Of a stretch of 18,406 nucleotides of DNA, positions 6,115 to 15,063 are shown piece after piece. The notes beneath the pieces were generated by a model that saw nothing but the letters and a program-made list of their open reading frames with translations, had not been told where the DNA came from and did no database searches. The DNA is from JAIOHN01 sp038258185 (GTDB lineage Bacteria; Chloroflexota; Anaerolineae; Aggregatilineales; Phototrophicaceae), in NCBI GenBank assembly GCA_038258185.1, contig JBBSQD010000113.1, positions 1 to 18,406 of the forward strand. The letters are read 5' to 3'. Numbering within the stretch: position 1 is the stretch's first letter; each line of letters starts with the position of its first letter. The translations under genes and the position numbers were made by a program.

Positions 6115-7350
6115 CTAAACGATTTTCAAGAGGGCTTCCGCCGCTTTTTCCGGCCCGCCGAGCGCCACCAGCTCAGCAGCAAACCGGCGCACGTTCGCCT
6201 GAATTTTCGCATCTTTGACCAGCGCCTGTGCGCCTTCCAGCAACGCGCCATGACGGACATCATGCGCGGTCAGGTTGAGGCCGATTTTAGCCTGCGCTAC
6301 CCGTCGCGCCTGTCCGCGCTGATCAGCGGCGTGTGGGACGACAATCTGTGGGATGCCATGAACGGCTGCGGCGTGAGTGGTGCCCATCCCGCCATGATGG
6401 ATAATCAGCCGGGTACGGGGCAGCACCTGATTAAAATCCACCCAATTCAGCAAACGGGTGACCTTCGGCAAAGAACGCTTCAGTTCGGCTTTGGCTTCGG
6501 CTTCAATCGGGTTCCAACCCAACACGACCACCGGCACCAGTCGCAGATGGGCGACGGCCTGCGCCGACCACGCGAAAAAGCCCAGATCACCGGTAAAAAC
6601 GCTGCCGAGCGTAATCAATGCCAGCGGGATATGTTCGGGGATTTCGCTCAGCCATGACGGGGGCGCTTCGGTTGCCGGGGTGGGATGGCCGCCGACAAAG
6701 ATATTTTGGGGCAGCAGCGAATTAATCTCCGAGGCGTACCAGTTTTCGCTGAAGTAGCTGACGTGCAGATGGGGACTGATAATCGACGGTGTGGGGCCTT
6801 TGGAGAAATTCACGCCTTGCAGACCGAAACGCTCGAACAAACGCGCGATGCGCTGCTGGCTCTCATTGCCCAGATTTTTCTGCACCGGAAACAGAAATTC
6901 TTCGTTCAGTTCGCTCTGTGCCGGCCAGCCACAAACCGCCAGCGGCACATTCAGGATTTCCGCCGCCAGTGCTGCGGCGCTCAGAAACGGATCGGTCACG
7001 ATGACATCCGGCTTACCCAGGCTTTCGGCCAGTTCGACCAGCGCCACCGTTGCGTCTCCGACTAAGTCTTCACTCAGCCAGGTATCCAGCGCACGGGTAT
7101 AGCGCAGCATCACGGCCTGCTGCGGGGGGATGCTCTCTAAATCAGGGACAGGCGGTGGCGGCCATAACCAGCCGGTAGTGCGCACCGGCGCGAAAGGAAT
7201 ACCCGCTGCTGTCACGGCTCCAGCCACCGGATTGCCACTCACCCAGGTGACGTTGTGCCCCTGCTGGTGCAGAACCTGCGCCGTTTTGAGAAAACCGCCC
7301 CAGTCGAGATGCCCGAATAACGGCGCGGAAATAAACCAGAAATTTGCCAT
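6115..7350 (-). CDS. GT1 glycosyltransferase (macrolide/UGT-like)
   Basis: The 411-residue protein is a GT-B fold, family 1 glycosyltransferase that moves a sugar from a nucleotide donor to a small acceptor. The N-terminal acceptor domain opens with FWFISAPLFGHLDWGGFLKTAQVL, with the GH at residues 13-14 where the catalytic His of the family usually lies. The C-terminal donor domain holds NWVDFNQVLPRTRLIIHHGG followed by MGTTHAA (HHGGMGTT at 318-325) and HAADQRGQA, with Asp343-Gln344 at the usual sugar-contact position. The length is normal. The ribosome site before ATG 7350 is modest (AGGT, seven to eight bases away). SUKH follows on the same strand. The last 20 codons are duplicated at 5374-5434. 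Acceptor and sugar cannot be told from sequence. Confidence 0.87.
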   Translation of the reverse strand: MANFWFISAPLFGHLDWGGFLKTAQVLHQQGHNVTWVSGNPVAGAVTAAGIPFAPVRTTGWLWPPPPVPDLESIPPQQAVMLRYTRALDTWLSEDLVGDATVALVELAESLGKPDVIVTDPFLSAAALAAEILNVPLAVCGWPAQSELNEEFLFPVQKNLGNESQQRIARLFERFGLQGVNFSKGPTPSIISPHLHVSYFSENWYASEINSLLPQNIFVGGHPTPATEAPPSWLSEIPEHIPLALITLGSVFTGDLGFFAWSAQAVAHLRLVPVVVLGWNPIEAEAKAELKRSLPKVTRLLNWVDFNQVLPRTRLIIHHGGMGTTHAAAVHGIPQIVVPHAADQRGQARRVAQAKIGLNLTAHDVRHGALLEGAQALVKDAKIQANVRRFAAELVALGGPEKAAEALLKIV

Positions 7351-7455
7351 ACTGCTGACCTGCCTATGGTTGAAGGGTACAGCAGCATTTCAACATATGG
7401 GCGCTGGCCTGTCAATTGCTGGTTATATGCAGATCTATCTGGAAAATTAGTGGAG

Positions 7456-7475
7456 GGACACGGCATGCCGTGTCC
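7456..7475. repeat. Short intergenic palindrome, copy 2
   Basis: GGACACGGCATGCCGTGTCC is identical to its reverse complement over 20 bases. It lies between the glycosyltransferase start (7350) and the TPR gene stop (7507). Its reverse complement is preceded by GTAC as in the copy at 5323-5342. It could fold in RNA after the TPR gene, but no T-run follows immediately. Confidence 0.7.
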
Positions 7476-7506
7476 GTACTATAGGAATTTATCAATCAAT
7501 TAGGCT

Positions 7507-9672
7507 TTAATGTGACTGTGGAGTCGTGGCTGTAAGCCAGTCCGGTTGCAGTGAAGCATCGGTTGCACGCAGCACCGTGTATAAACGCTGAGCTTCATCC
7601 CAGGTTTGCTGGGCTTGCTGCAATTGACCGGTTGCCGACTGCTGCTGGCTATAGATGTGCAGGGCGTGCGCCAGCAAACGGCGCATATCCGCCCGTCGTG
7701 CCAGATTGACCGTTTCCAGCAGTATTTTTCCGGCTTCTTCCGGCTGATGGTGCAACAGCATAATCTGACCCTGAATAGTGAGGGTACGGATCAGCAATTC
7801 AGTGTCGCCCTGTTGACGGGCAAAGGCCAGCACATTATCGAGCAGCGACAGCGTTTCATCAGCCCGCCCGCGTTGAATCAGCGCCTGTGCGTAATTCAGA
7901 TGAAGCATGCCGCGCCAGTGAAAATCGCGCAGAGTGTGGCTGAGGGCATACGCCTGTTCATGATAGGTCAGCGCGGCGGATTGATTCGCCAGCAGATCGT
8001 GTGCCAGACCGAGATTACTGGTCTGCACCGCGATCTGTAATTCATCGTTGATCTGCTCGCTGATGCGTAAGGCATGATCGAGTGTGGCTAATGCCTGATG
8101 CGGACGCGCAGTTGATAGCAAAAACCAGCCGTAATTTCCGCGACGAATTGCCTCCGCGCTGCGGTCACCCAGGCGACTGGCGATAGTAATCGCTTCACTG
8201 AAGAAGGCCTCAGCCGACTCGATTTCACCCAGATCGGTATAAGCCACGGCGGCATTGGATACCACCAGCCCGCGCGTAGACCAGTCATCAATCGAGCTGA
8301 GGATGGTCAGCGCGTTCTCGTAATCTTTTATGGCGCGCTGCCCCTGCCCCAGATATTTACGCGCACCGGCAATATCGCAGGCGAGACGCGCGACCTGCGC
8401 GTAGAGATGCTCCTCGTTATACAGAGCCTGCGCAGCACTCCATTGGTCGATAGCGGCCTGCATTTCGCGGCGCTGATGATGCAGCAGCCCCAGGTCAACC
8501 TGTGTCTGAGCCAGTTCCAGTGGATTGTCCAGCTTACGGGCGATCTCTAAAGTACGCTGATAAGTAGCCAGCGCGGTTTCGACATCGCCAATATCGACCT
8601 GAGCCGCCGCCAGATTGCGCAACGTCTCCACGTAAATGATGTTGGGTGCGGCATCCGTTTGCGCGTAATAGTCGGTGGCATGGGTCAGGTTTTTAATCGC
8701 CTCAAGGCTCTCTTCTTTTAAGCGCAGGGTCATCCCCAGCGCACCGTGTGCCAGCGCATCCAGGCGTTTATCAGATTGATGGTCGGCCAGACCAACCGCC
8801 TGTTGCGCATATTCCAAAGCCTGGTCGTTGCGGAACAAATACAGGCAGACGCGGCTCATATCGGCCAGCGCGGCTACTTTCTCATCCAGCGTCCCACCAC
8901 TGCCCAGCAAAGCCAGTGCGCGTTCATAGTGTTTGAAGGCTTCATCGTAACGCATGGTCGTCAACATCCGCTGACCCAACGCCAATGACCAGCGGCGCTC
9001 ATAGGCGCGGTGATTCATCTGCTCGGCAAGGCGCAATGCGCGATACAGCAGGCGCTCACCTTCGGTTTCCTGCCCGCTGGCGATCAATGCCTGGGCAAGC
9101 TGACCGACGAAATAACTGCTCAGTTCGATATCACCGCTGATGTTGAGTTTGGGCACGGCTTCCTGTAACAGATGCAGCGCGTAGCTGGCGTTGTTTTCTT
9201 CCAGATAGGTATCCGCCAGATGACCCAGCGCCCGTGCCTCGCCGCCCGTATTGGTGGTTGACCGGCCTATCTTGAGCGCCTGTTCATAATAACCGCGTGC
9301 ATCGTCCCAATCGCCCTGAGCCTGCGCGAGTGTCCCCAGCCCACATAAAGCGTACACCATATGGGTGCGCTGGCCGGTATTCTGCGCGGTGCGACGCATC
9401 TGTAACAACAAATTTTGCGCATCTTCCCAATCCTGCTTAAGGATATACAGTTCGGCGCGATGCAGGATGATGACAGCGGTGGCTGTCAGGTCGTGAGCCG
9501 TATCAGCCTGTTTGGCCGCCTGCCCGAAAAGTTCCAGCGCCAGATCATATTTTTCCGCACGTTTGGCGTGCTGCCCAGCCTCGATAAGATTGCGAATCGC
9601 TTTGTCTGCTGGCCTGGGTGATGAGTGAAGGTCGATACCCAGCCAGTTGATTACCTGTTGAACAACATTCAT
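7507..9672 (-). CDS. Large TPR-repeat protein, function unknown
   Basis: The 721-residue protein is built almost entirely of tetratricopeptide repeats. Repeat blocks recur every 35 to 40 residues, for example YALCGLGTLAQAQGDWDDARGYYEQALKI, EARALGHLADTYLEENNASYALHLLQEA, VYVETLRNLAAAQVDIGDVETALATYQRTLEIARK in outline, and AIRRGNYGWFLLSTARPHQALATLDHAL. No signal peptide, membrane segment or catalytic domain is apparent, so it should be a cytoplasmic scaffold. Related arrays occur in signalling proteins of the ATPase/TPR kind, but no NTPase domain is present here. The ATG at 9672 has only a weak ribosome site (GGA). It lies downstream of glutamate dehydrogenase on the same strand but behind a strong hairpin, so it probably has its own promoter in 9673-9857; I could not identify one. 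Confidence 0.85.
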   Translation of the reverse strand: MNVVQQVINWLGIDLHSSPRPADKAIRNLIEAGQHAKRAEKYDLALELFGQAAKQADTAHDLTATAVIILHRAELYILKQDWEDAQNLLLQMRRTAQNTGQRTHMVYALCGLGTLAQAQGDWDDARGYYEQALKIGRSTTNTGGEARALGHLADTYLEENNASYALHLLQEAVPKLNISGDIELSSYFVGQLAQALIASGQETEGERLLYRALRLAEQMNHRAYERRWSLALGQRMLTTMRYDEAFKHYERALALLGSGGTLDEKVAALADMSRVCLYLFRNDQALEYAQQAVGLADHQSDKRLDALAHGALGMTLRLKEESLEAIKNLTHATDYYAQTDAAPNIIYVETLRNLAAAQVDIGDVETALATYQRTLEIARKLDNPLELAQTQVDLGLLHHQRREMQAAIDQWSAAQALYNEEHLYAQVARLACDIAGARKYLGQGQRAIKDYENALTILSSIDDWSTRGLVVSNAAVAYTDLGEIESAEAFFSEAITIASRLGDRSAEAIRRGNYGWFLLSTARPHQALATLDHALRISEQINDELQIAVQTSNLGLAHDLLANQSAALTYHEQAYALSHTLRDFHWRGMLHLNYAQALIQRGRADETLSLLDNVLAFARQQGDTELLIRTLTIQGQIMLLHHQPEEAGKILLETVNLARRADMRRLLAHALHIYSQQQSATGQLQQAQQTWDEAQRLYTVLRATDASLQPDWLTATTPQSH

Positions 9673-9857
9673 GAATATGTCCGTTAACTGCTAGCTTTAA
9701 GTCACAGTATGACCTGCAGGCGGGATGGAGAAACAGCAATACGGCAAACCGACCAAGCAACGTTTCAACCGGACTAAAAAGATTACGATAAAGCCCCATA
9801 ATAAGTCTACTACAGGGTAAAACTGTTTCTTAGCTTAACTGCTTTAACCCCTATACG

Positions 9858-9889
9858 CAAAACGGGTTGCAGCAGCGCAACCCGTTTTG
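9858..9889 (-). terminator. Hairpin terminator after glutamate dehydrogenase
   Basis: A perfect 13-bp stem pairs CAAAACGGGTTGC (9858-9870) with GCAACCCGTTTTG (9877-9889) around a 6-base loop. On the minus strand it begins 28 bases after the dehydrogenase stop, with TTTT as the end of the descending arm. It should separate that transcript from the TPR gene. Confidence 0.75.
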
Positions 9890-9917
9890 GGAAATTCTCA
9901 GTTGTTGTGCACAAATA

Positions 9918-11201
<1,284 letters not shown>

Positions 11202-11212
11202 ATTGTCGCTAG

Positions 11213-11218
11213 CTCCTT
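11213..11218 (-). promoter_or_regulatory. Ribosome site for glutamate dehydrogenase
   Basis: AAGGAG on the minus strand, 11 bases before ATG 11201 and 23 or more before the two later ATGs. It decides the start call. Confidence 0.6.
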
Positions 11219-11219
11219 C

Positions 11220-11235
11220 ATCGGTTAAAACCGAT
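11220..11235. promoter_or_regulatory. Palindrome in the gdh leader, candidate operator
   Basis: ATCGGTTAAAACCGAT is a perfect 7-bp inverted repeat with a 2-base spacer. It lies between the likely -10 box (11261-11256) and the ribosome site (11218-11213) of glutamate dehydrogenase, about where a repressor would block RNA polymerase. The short spacer makes a protein-binding site likelier than an RNA hairpin. Confidence 0.5.
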
Positions 11236-11255
11236 TCCCAAAAACTAAATGAACG

Positions 11256-11261
11256 ATTATA
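11256..11261 (-). promoter_or_regulatory. Likely -10 box for glutamate dehydrogenase
   Basis: TATAAT on the minus strand, 54 bases before the ATG. The -35 is poor: TTGTTT is 20 bases upstream, longer than the usual 17, so an activator or a degenerate -35 is possible. Confidence 0.4.
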
Positions 11262-11575
11262 TGCTGGCAGTATACAACGGAAAACAATAGCATTGTATTG
11301 ACAAAGCCTTACAATTAGGTAAAAAATCCTAAAAAATTTCCTAAAAAGTGTGCAACTTGCACAAATAAAGACCCTAAATGAGTAACGCATGATTATCCAG
11401 AGTTTTAGTCAGAGATGACATCCGTCCATAAGTTAATGCCCCAAGCCAGTGTTCAGGTCAATCCCATTTCAACGTTACTTTCCGTATCCGGTTTGCAAGC
11501 TCTAACATCAGCGTGGGGTAAACGACTGTGATAAATGCCGCTACCACGCATTTAGACCGTATAACGAACGGTATT
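11262..11575. other. Divergent intergenic region between gdh and protease
   Basis: I see no gene here. The part at 11280-11350 is strongly AT-rich with A and T runs (for example AAAAAATCC and AAAAAATTTCC), as expected near a promoter or a DNA-bending site. Near the protease side, ACCGT (11556-11560) and ACGGT (11568-11572) form a small inverted repeat around a TATAAC-like hexamer at 11560-11565. The evidence for the latter as promoter is weak. Confidence 0.4.
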
Positions 11576-11591
11576 AAAGGGAGTTGGAAAG

Positions 11592-12653
11592 ATGTCTGCA
11601 GCAACTAAAAGTGACTTGCAACAATTGAAGGGTATTCTTGAGCAGTTCACGCCGGACGTTATCCAGCAAGCCGTGGGAGAGCACCTGGCTGGCGAAAGCG
11701 TGATGGAAGGCGCACACCTGCAAAAGAGTTACAAGGATTTCCCGGATCCCGGCCCTGAGCTGTCGATACAGGGTGAAGCCGCAATGGTGGATCTGGAAGA
11801 TATCGCCTATATCGAGCGAATTATCGGCGTGAACAACCTGCTGCCGGTGCATTTCCTCGAAGAAGGCGCAGTCGTACAGCGTGCCGTAGCGCGTGTCACC
11901 TTAAAGGAAGCCTACTCCGGTCTGCCTGCGGGTTCTGGCTGGGCGACGGGCTTCATGGTTTCGCCGACTTTGTTCCTGACCAATAACCATGTCATCCCGA
12001 ATATCGCCTTTGCCAGCAAAATCGAAGCGCAGTTCCGCTATCAACTCAATTATGATGGCACCGCCCTTTCGGTCGATTCGTATCAGTTTGACCCGGCCAG
12101 TGTTTTCCACACCAACCCCTCGCTGGATTACACCCTGATCCGCATGAAAAAGCGCTGCACACTATCGCTCATCAATGGCGGACTGACCACCATGGCGGAT
12201 AAAAGCACCGAAGCACCATATGCCATTGATCCGGGTATCATCCGCCCGATTGATCCCATTCTGCGTCCACCTTACATCAACTGGGTCTGCCGGAATGCCG
12301 GTGATGTGCACGGTTACATCCCGCTGCCGACCAGCCTCAGTTACGCGGTGAATCAGCACGTCAATATCATCCAGCACCCATCAGGGCGGCGTAAAGAAGT
12401 CGCGCTGCAACAGAACAACATCCAGCATATCTATACCAATCACCTGCGCTATACCACGGATACCGAACCCGGTTCATCCGGCTCACCGGTCTTCAACAAT
12501 TCGTGGGATCTGCTGACCCTGCATCATGCCGGCGGTGAATTCAGCGGCGGTGTGTGGGTGAATAACCAGGGTGTGCGTATCGACAAGATTGTCGCGGACA
12601 TTCGCAGCCACTTCGGCAGCGGTCACGCGGTCGTCACTGAACTCGGCATTTAA
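11592..12653 (+). CDS. Trypsin-like serine protease without signal peptide
   Basis: The 353-residue protein contains a chymotrypsin-fold protease domain from about residue 95 to 340. The triad is visible: His133 in FLTNNHVIP, Asp179 in SLDYTLIRM and Ser296 in TEPGSSGSPVFN (GxSGxP). Residues 1-75 form a separate mainly helical, acidic region (LQQLKGILEQFTPDVIQQAV) that I do not recognise. There is no hydrophobic N-terminal segment and no PDZ domain, so it is not an HtrA-type envelope protease and probably works in the cytoplasm unless cleaved and exported otherwise. The start is clear: AAAGGGAG eight bases before the ATG. It stands alone, divergent from gdh and followed by a strong terminator. 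Cytosolic trypsin-like peptidases with small N-terminal domains are known as effectors in bacterial conflict systems; that role here is inference. Confidence 0.85.
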   Translation: MSAATKSDLQQLKGILEQFTPDVIQQAVGEHLAGESVMEGAHLQKSYKDFPDPGPELSIQGEAAMVDLEDIAYIERIIGVNNLLPVHFLEEGAVVQRAVARVTLKEAYSGLPAGSGWATGFMVSPTLFLTNNHVIPNIAFASKIEAQFRYQLNYDGTALSVDSYQFDPASVFHTNPSLDYTLIRMKKRCTLSLINGGLTTMADKSTEAPYAIDPGIIRPIDPILRPPYINWVCRNAGDVHGYIPLPTSLSYAVNQHVNIIQHPSGRRKEVALQQNNIQHIYTNHLRYTTDTEPGSSGSPVFNNSWDLLTLHHAGGEFSGGVWVNNQGVRIDKIVADIRSHFGSGHAVVTELGI

Positions 12654-12677
12654 CCCTTCGCTGCAAACTTAATTGAT

Positions 12678-12712
12678 AAAGGCGCATCAGTCGATTGCTG
12701 AAGCGCCTTTTT
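12678..12712. terminator. Intrinsic terminator after the protease
   Basis: AAAGGCGC (12678-12685) pairs with GCGCCTTT (12703-12710). An inner TCAG/CTGA stem sits beyond an A-A mismatch, with a 7-base loop, and the T-run continues to 12712. It lies 24 bases after the protease stop. The A-run on the other arm lets it also stop the converging oxidoreductase transcript, whose stop is at 12724. Confidence 0.8.
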
Positions 12713-12723
12713 GACTCGTGTGG

Positions 12724-13629
12724 TTATACATTCAGCGCGGCCTTGACCGCAGGAACCACTTCCTGCGCGAAAATCCGCAACTGTTCTTCAGGCTTTTCCG
12801 CCAAAGGCCACAGAATAAAGGTATCCTGCCCGTAATCGTGGTAATAGCGCTGGAGCATCTCGACCCAATCGGCGGGTGTGCCATAGAGTGTGCCCTCTTT
12901 TAAGCCAGCCGGTTTGCCGCCGATCTGACCGAAGTCGATCATGCCCATCAGATTATAACCGCGACGTATTTCATCCGGGTTGCGGCCAGCCTGTGCCGCG
13001 CCTTCATTAATCTGCTGGTTGATCTCAAGCAGGCGCGGCGGCGATTCGTAAGGGCTGGATACCAGCACACCATCGGCCATGCGTCCGGTCAGGTTAAGCA
13101 TGCGCGGGCCGGATGCGCCGACCCAGATGCGAATCGGGTGCGTCGGAGCCGGGCCGGGTTGTGCACCCTGTACATGGTAAATTTCGCCTTTATAGGTGAA
13201 TGAACCACCCGCATGTTCCCACATGCCTCTGATAATGTACAGCGCGTCCTCAAAAGCCTGATACGCCTCGCCGGGGGTACGTGGCTCCACCCCGAAGGCA
13301 TTGACTCCGCGCCAGAATGCCCCTGCCCCCAGTCCCAGTTCCACTCGGCCACCAGAAATCACGTCCAGCGAAGCGACGGCTTTTGCCAGTGTCGCCGGGG
13401 GACGCAGCGGCAGATTCGCCACATTCGTGCCGACATGCACACGTTCGGTTTTCATCGCCAGCGCCGTAATCAGCGTCCAGGTATCCAGATGATCGCGGTT
13501 ATATGGATGATCCTGCACCATGATCATATCCAGACCGTTCTGGTCGGCAATGGCTGCCCATTCGTAGGCGGTCGCCAATTCGCTGGTGGTGGGGTCGATA
13601 TTTGCTCCAAACAGAGGTGTGTTTGCCAT
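12724..13629 (-). CDS. LLM-class flavin-dependent oxidoreductase
   Basis: The 301-residue protein is a luciferase-like monooxygenase family (TIM-barrel) enzyme that uses F420 or FMN. Family features include FGANIDPT at the start, AAIADQNGLDMIMVQDHPYN, GTNVANLPLRPPATLAKAVA, LDVISGGRVELGLGAG with FWRGVNAFG, and IRIWVGASGPRML near the middle. Substrate and cofactor are not fixed by sequence. Four in-frame ATGs crowd the start (13647, 13641, 13635, 13629). The last is chosen because GGAG stands six bases before it and the first lies inside a perfect hairpin. It lies 71 bases after the enolase-superfamily gene on the same strand and may be co-transcribed with it, perhaps in sugar-acid or aromatic catabolism. 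Confidence 0.85.
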   Translation of the reverse strand: MANTPLFGANIDPTTSELATAYEWAAIADQNGLDMIMVQDHPYNRDHLDTWTLITALAMKTERVHVGTNVANLPLRPPATLAKAVASLDVISGGRVELGLGAGAFWRGVNAFGVEPRTPGEAYQAFEDALYIIRGMWEHAGGSFTYKGEIYHVQGAQPGPAPTHPIRIWVGASGPRMLNLTGRMADGVLVSSPYESPPRLLEINQQINEGAAQAGRNPDEIRRGYNLMGMIDFGQIGGKPAGLKEGTLYGTPADWVEMLQRYYHDYGQDTFILWPLAEKPEEQLRIFAQEVVPAVKAALNV

Positions 13630-13645
13630 AATCATCTCCATATCC

Positions 13646-13675
13646 ATCTTAAACGGACAAAAGTCCGTTTAAGAT
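13646..13675. promoter_or_regulatory. Perfect 13-bp inverted repeat before the oxidoreductase
   Basis: ATCTTAAACGGAC (13646-13658) and GTCCGTTTAAGAT (13663-13675) are exact inverted copies around AAAA. The repeat lies between the enolase-superfamily stop (13701) and the oxidoreductase start, and it covers the first of four possible ATGs. The half-site shape resembles operators bound by TetR-type dimers. As RNA it would be a stable hairpin with a UUUU loop on the minus strand, but no T-run follows, so a terminator is less likely. Confidence 0.6.
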
Positions 13676-13700
13676 TCAGACAGACTTATAGCTTAGGTTC

Positions 13701-14906
13701 TTACCAGTTGGTAACGGAACCATCGCGGCGGCGTAAATGCGGCGGCTCCGATGGTTGATAACTTAGACTGGCGGCCAGTTCTTCGTTGACCTCAATGCCC
13801 AGCCCCGGCGCAGTGGGCACCGGGAAATTCGGGCCATCGGCGATCGGTTGGGTGGTGAACAGATCATATTCGTAAGCACCCAGGCTTTCTGTCGGTGACA
13901 GACGAACTTCCATCCAGGCGAAATTGGGCACAGCCGCACCCAGATGAACGGTTGCCGCTGCACAGATCGGCCCCAGCGGGTTATGCGGCATCAGGTCGAT
14001 ATAGTGCGCTTCCGCCCAACCCGCTACTTTAATCGCTTCGGTCAGGCCGCCGACATTACAGACATCGACGCGGGCAAAGTTGGTAATACCGCGCTCGATA
14101 TAGGGCAGGAACTGCCATTTGCTGGCGAACTCCTCACCGATTGCAAAGGGCACATCCGTCATTTTACGCAGAGTTTCATAGGCTTCCGGTGTTTCGTCGC
14201 GGATCGGCTCTTCGAGAAAATCGAGCGTACCAGAGGGCATGCGCTGGCAGAATGAAGCGGCCTCAGCCACACTCAGACGATGATGATATTCCACGCCAAT
14301 CACCGGGGCGAGGCCAACCGCCTGCCGCAGCGCGATCATGGCTTCAGCCGTGCGCGCAATCGAGTCGCGCGGTTCAAAAACATCTTCGCCATATTCGGGA
14401 TTCGATTGCGCCAAGCCCACACGGATGCACGACCAGTCATTATCCACCAGCAGATTCACATCCTCAATCAGCTTATCAATACCGCCGGTATCAACGCTTT
14501 CTCCCGGTCGTCGGCGCGGCATGCTGATGCCCACAGTAGCGAAACACTGCACAAAATCTCGGTGTTTGCCCCCCAGAAGCTCATACACCGGCACACCCAG
14601 CGCTTTGCCTTTCAGGTCATAGAGGGCGATATCAATAGCGGAGATGGCCGCAGTCAGCACGCGTCCGCCCTCAAAATACTGGCTGCGATACATCTCCTGC
14701 CAGTGCCGCCCGATCTGGAACGGGTCTTTGCCCACCAGAAATTCGGCAAAATGTCGTATCGTCCCCTCAACGGCGAACTCACGCACCGCCAGCCCGGACT
14801 CGCCCCAGCCATAAACACCTTCATCCGTTTCAATTTTGACCAGCATCTGATTGCGCTGGCGCGATTGGACAAAAACAATATACGGTTTCACAGCCGTAAT
14901 TATCAT
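13701..14906 (-). CDS. Mandelate racemase/enolase-superfamily sugar-acid dehydratase
   Basis: The 401-residue protein has the N-terminal capping domain (MLVKIETDEGVYGWGESGLA) and barrel of the mandelate racemase/muconate lactonising family, closest in layout to galactonate- or mannonate-type dehydratases. These enzymes remove a proton alpha to a carboxylate using Mg. The likely metal ligands are Glu206 in IGVEYHHR, Glu232 in DFLEEP and Glu258 in FAIGEE, and the general acid/base is His308 in MPHNPLGPI; His208 follows the first ligand as in dehydratases of the DgoD type. The first ligand is Glu where DgoD-like enzymes have Asp. ATG 14906 has AAGGAG six bases upstream. The oxidoreductase gene follows on the same strand. 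The true substrate is open. Confidence 0.87.
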   Translation of the reverse strand: MIITAVKPYIVFVQSRQRNQMLVKIETDEGVYGWGESGLAVREFAVEGTIRHFAEFLVGKDPFQIGRHWQEMYRSQYFEGGRVLTAAISAIDIALYDLKGKALGVPVYELLGGKHRDFVQCFATVGISMPRRRPGESVDTGGIDKLIEDVNLLVDNDWSCIRVGLAQSNPEYGEDVFEPRDSIARTAEAMIALRQAVGLAPVIGVEYHHRLSVAEAASFCQRMPSGTLDFLEEPIRDETPEAYETLRKMTDVPFAIGEEFASKWQFLPYIERGITNFARVDVCNVGGLTEAIKVAGWAEAHYIDLMPHNPLGPICAAATVHLGAAVPNFAWMEVRLSPTESLGAYEYDLFTTQPIADGPNFPVPTAPGLGIEVNEELAASLSYQPSEPPHLRRRDGSVTNW

Positions 14907-15030
14907 GAAAAACTCCTTCTAAAAATAAATTCTAAACAGCAGCGACATAATTATAAATTATAAATTGATTTCGCTTTTTGCGCCCCTGTTCGTGAAAAAT
15001 CCGACTTTAGACGGAGACGCAAACCTGCTG

Positions 15031-15063
15031 TAAGCCGGGTGTGGCTGCCAGAATTCCGGCTTA
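15031..15063. repeat. Hairpin in the cytochrome c leader
   Basis: TAAGCCGG (15031-15038) and CCGGCTTA (15056-15063) are perfect inverted copies around 17 bases that contain a small TGG/CCA stem. The hairpin ends 47 bases before the cytochrome start, in the gap between divergent genes (14907-15110). It may be part of the promoter or the 5' leader. Confidence 0.45.

Noticed and set aside
11202..11390. Extension of glutamate dehydrogenase by 63 residues
   Set aside because: The extension lies over the AT-rich promoter region, is unlike the family, and the AAGGAG site favours ATG 11201.
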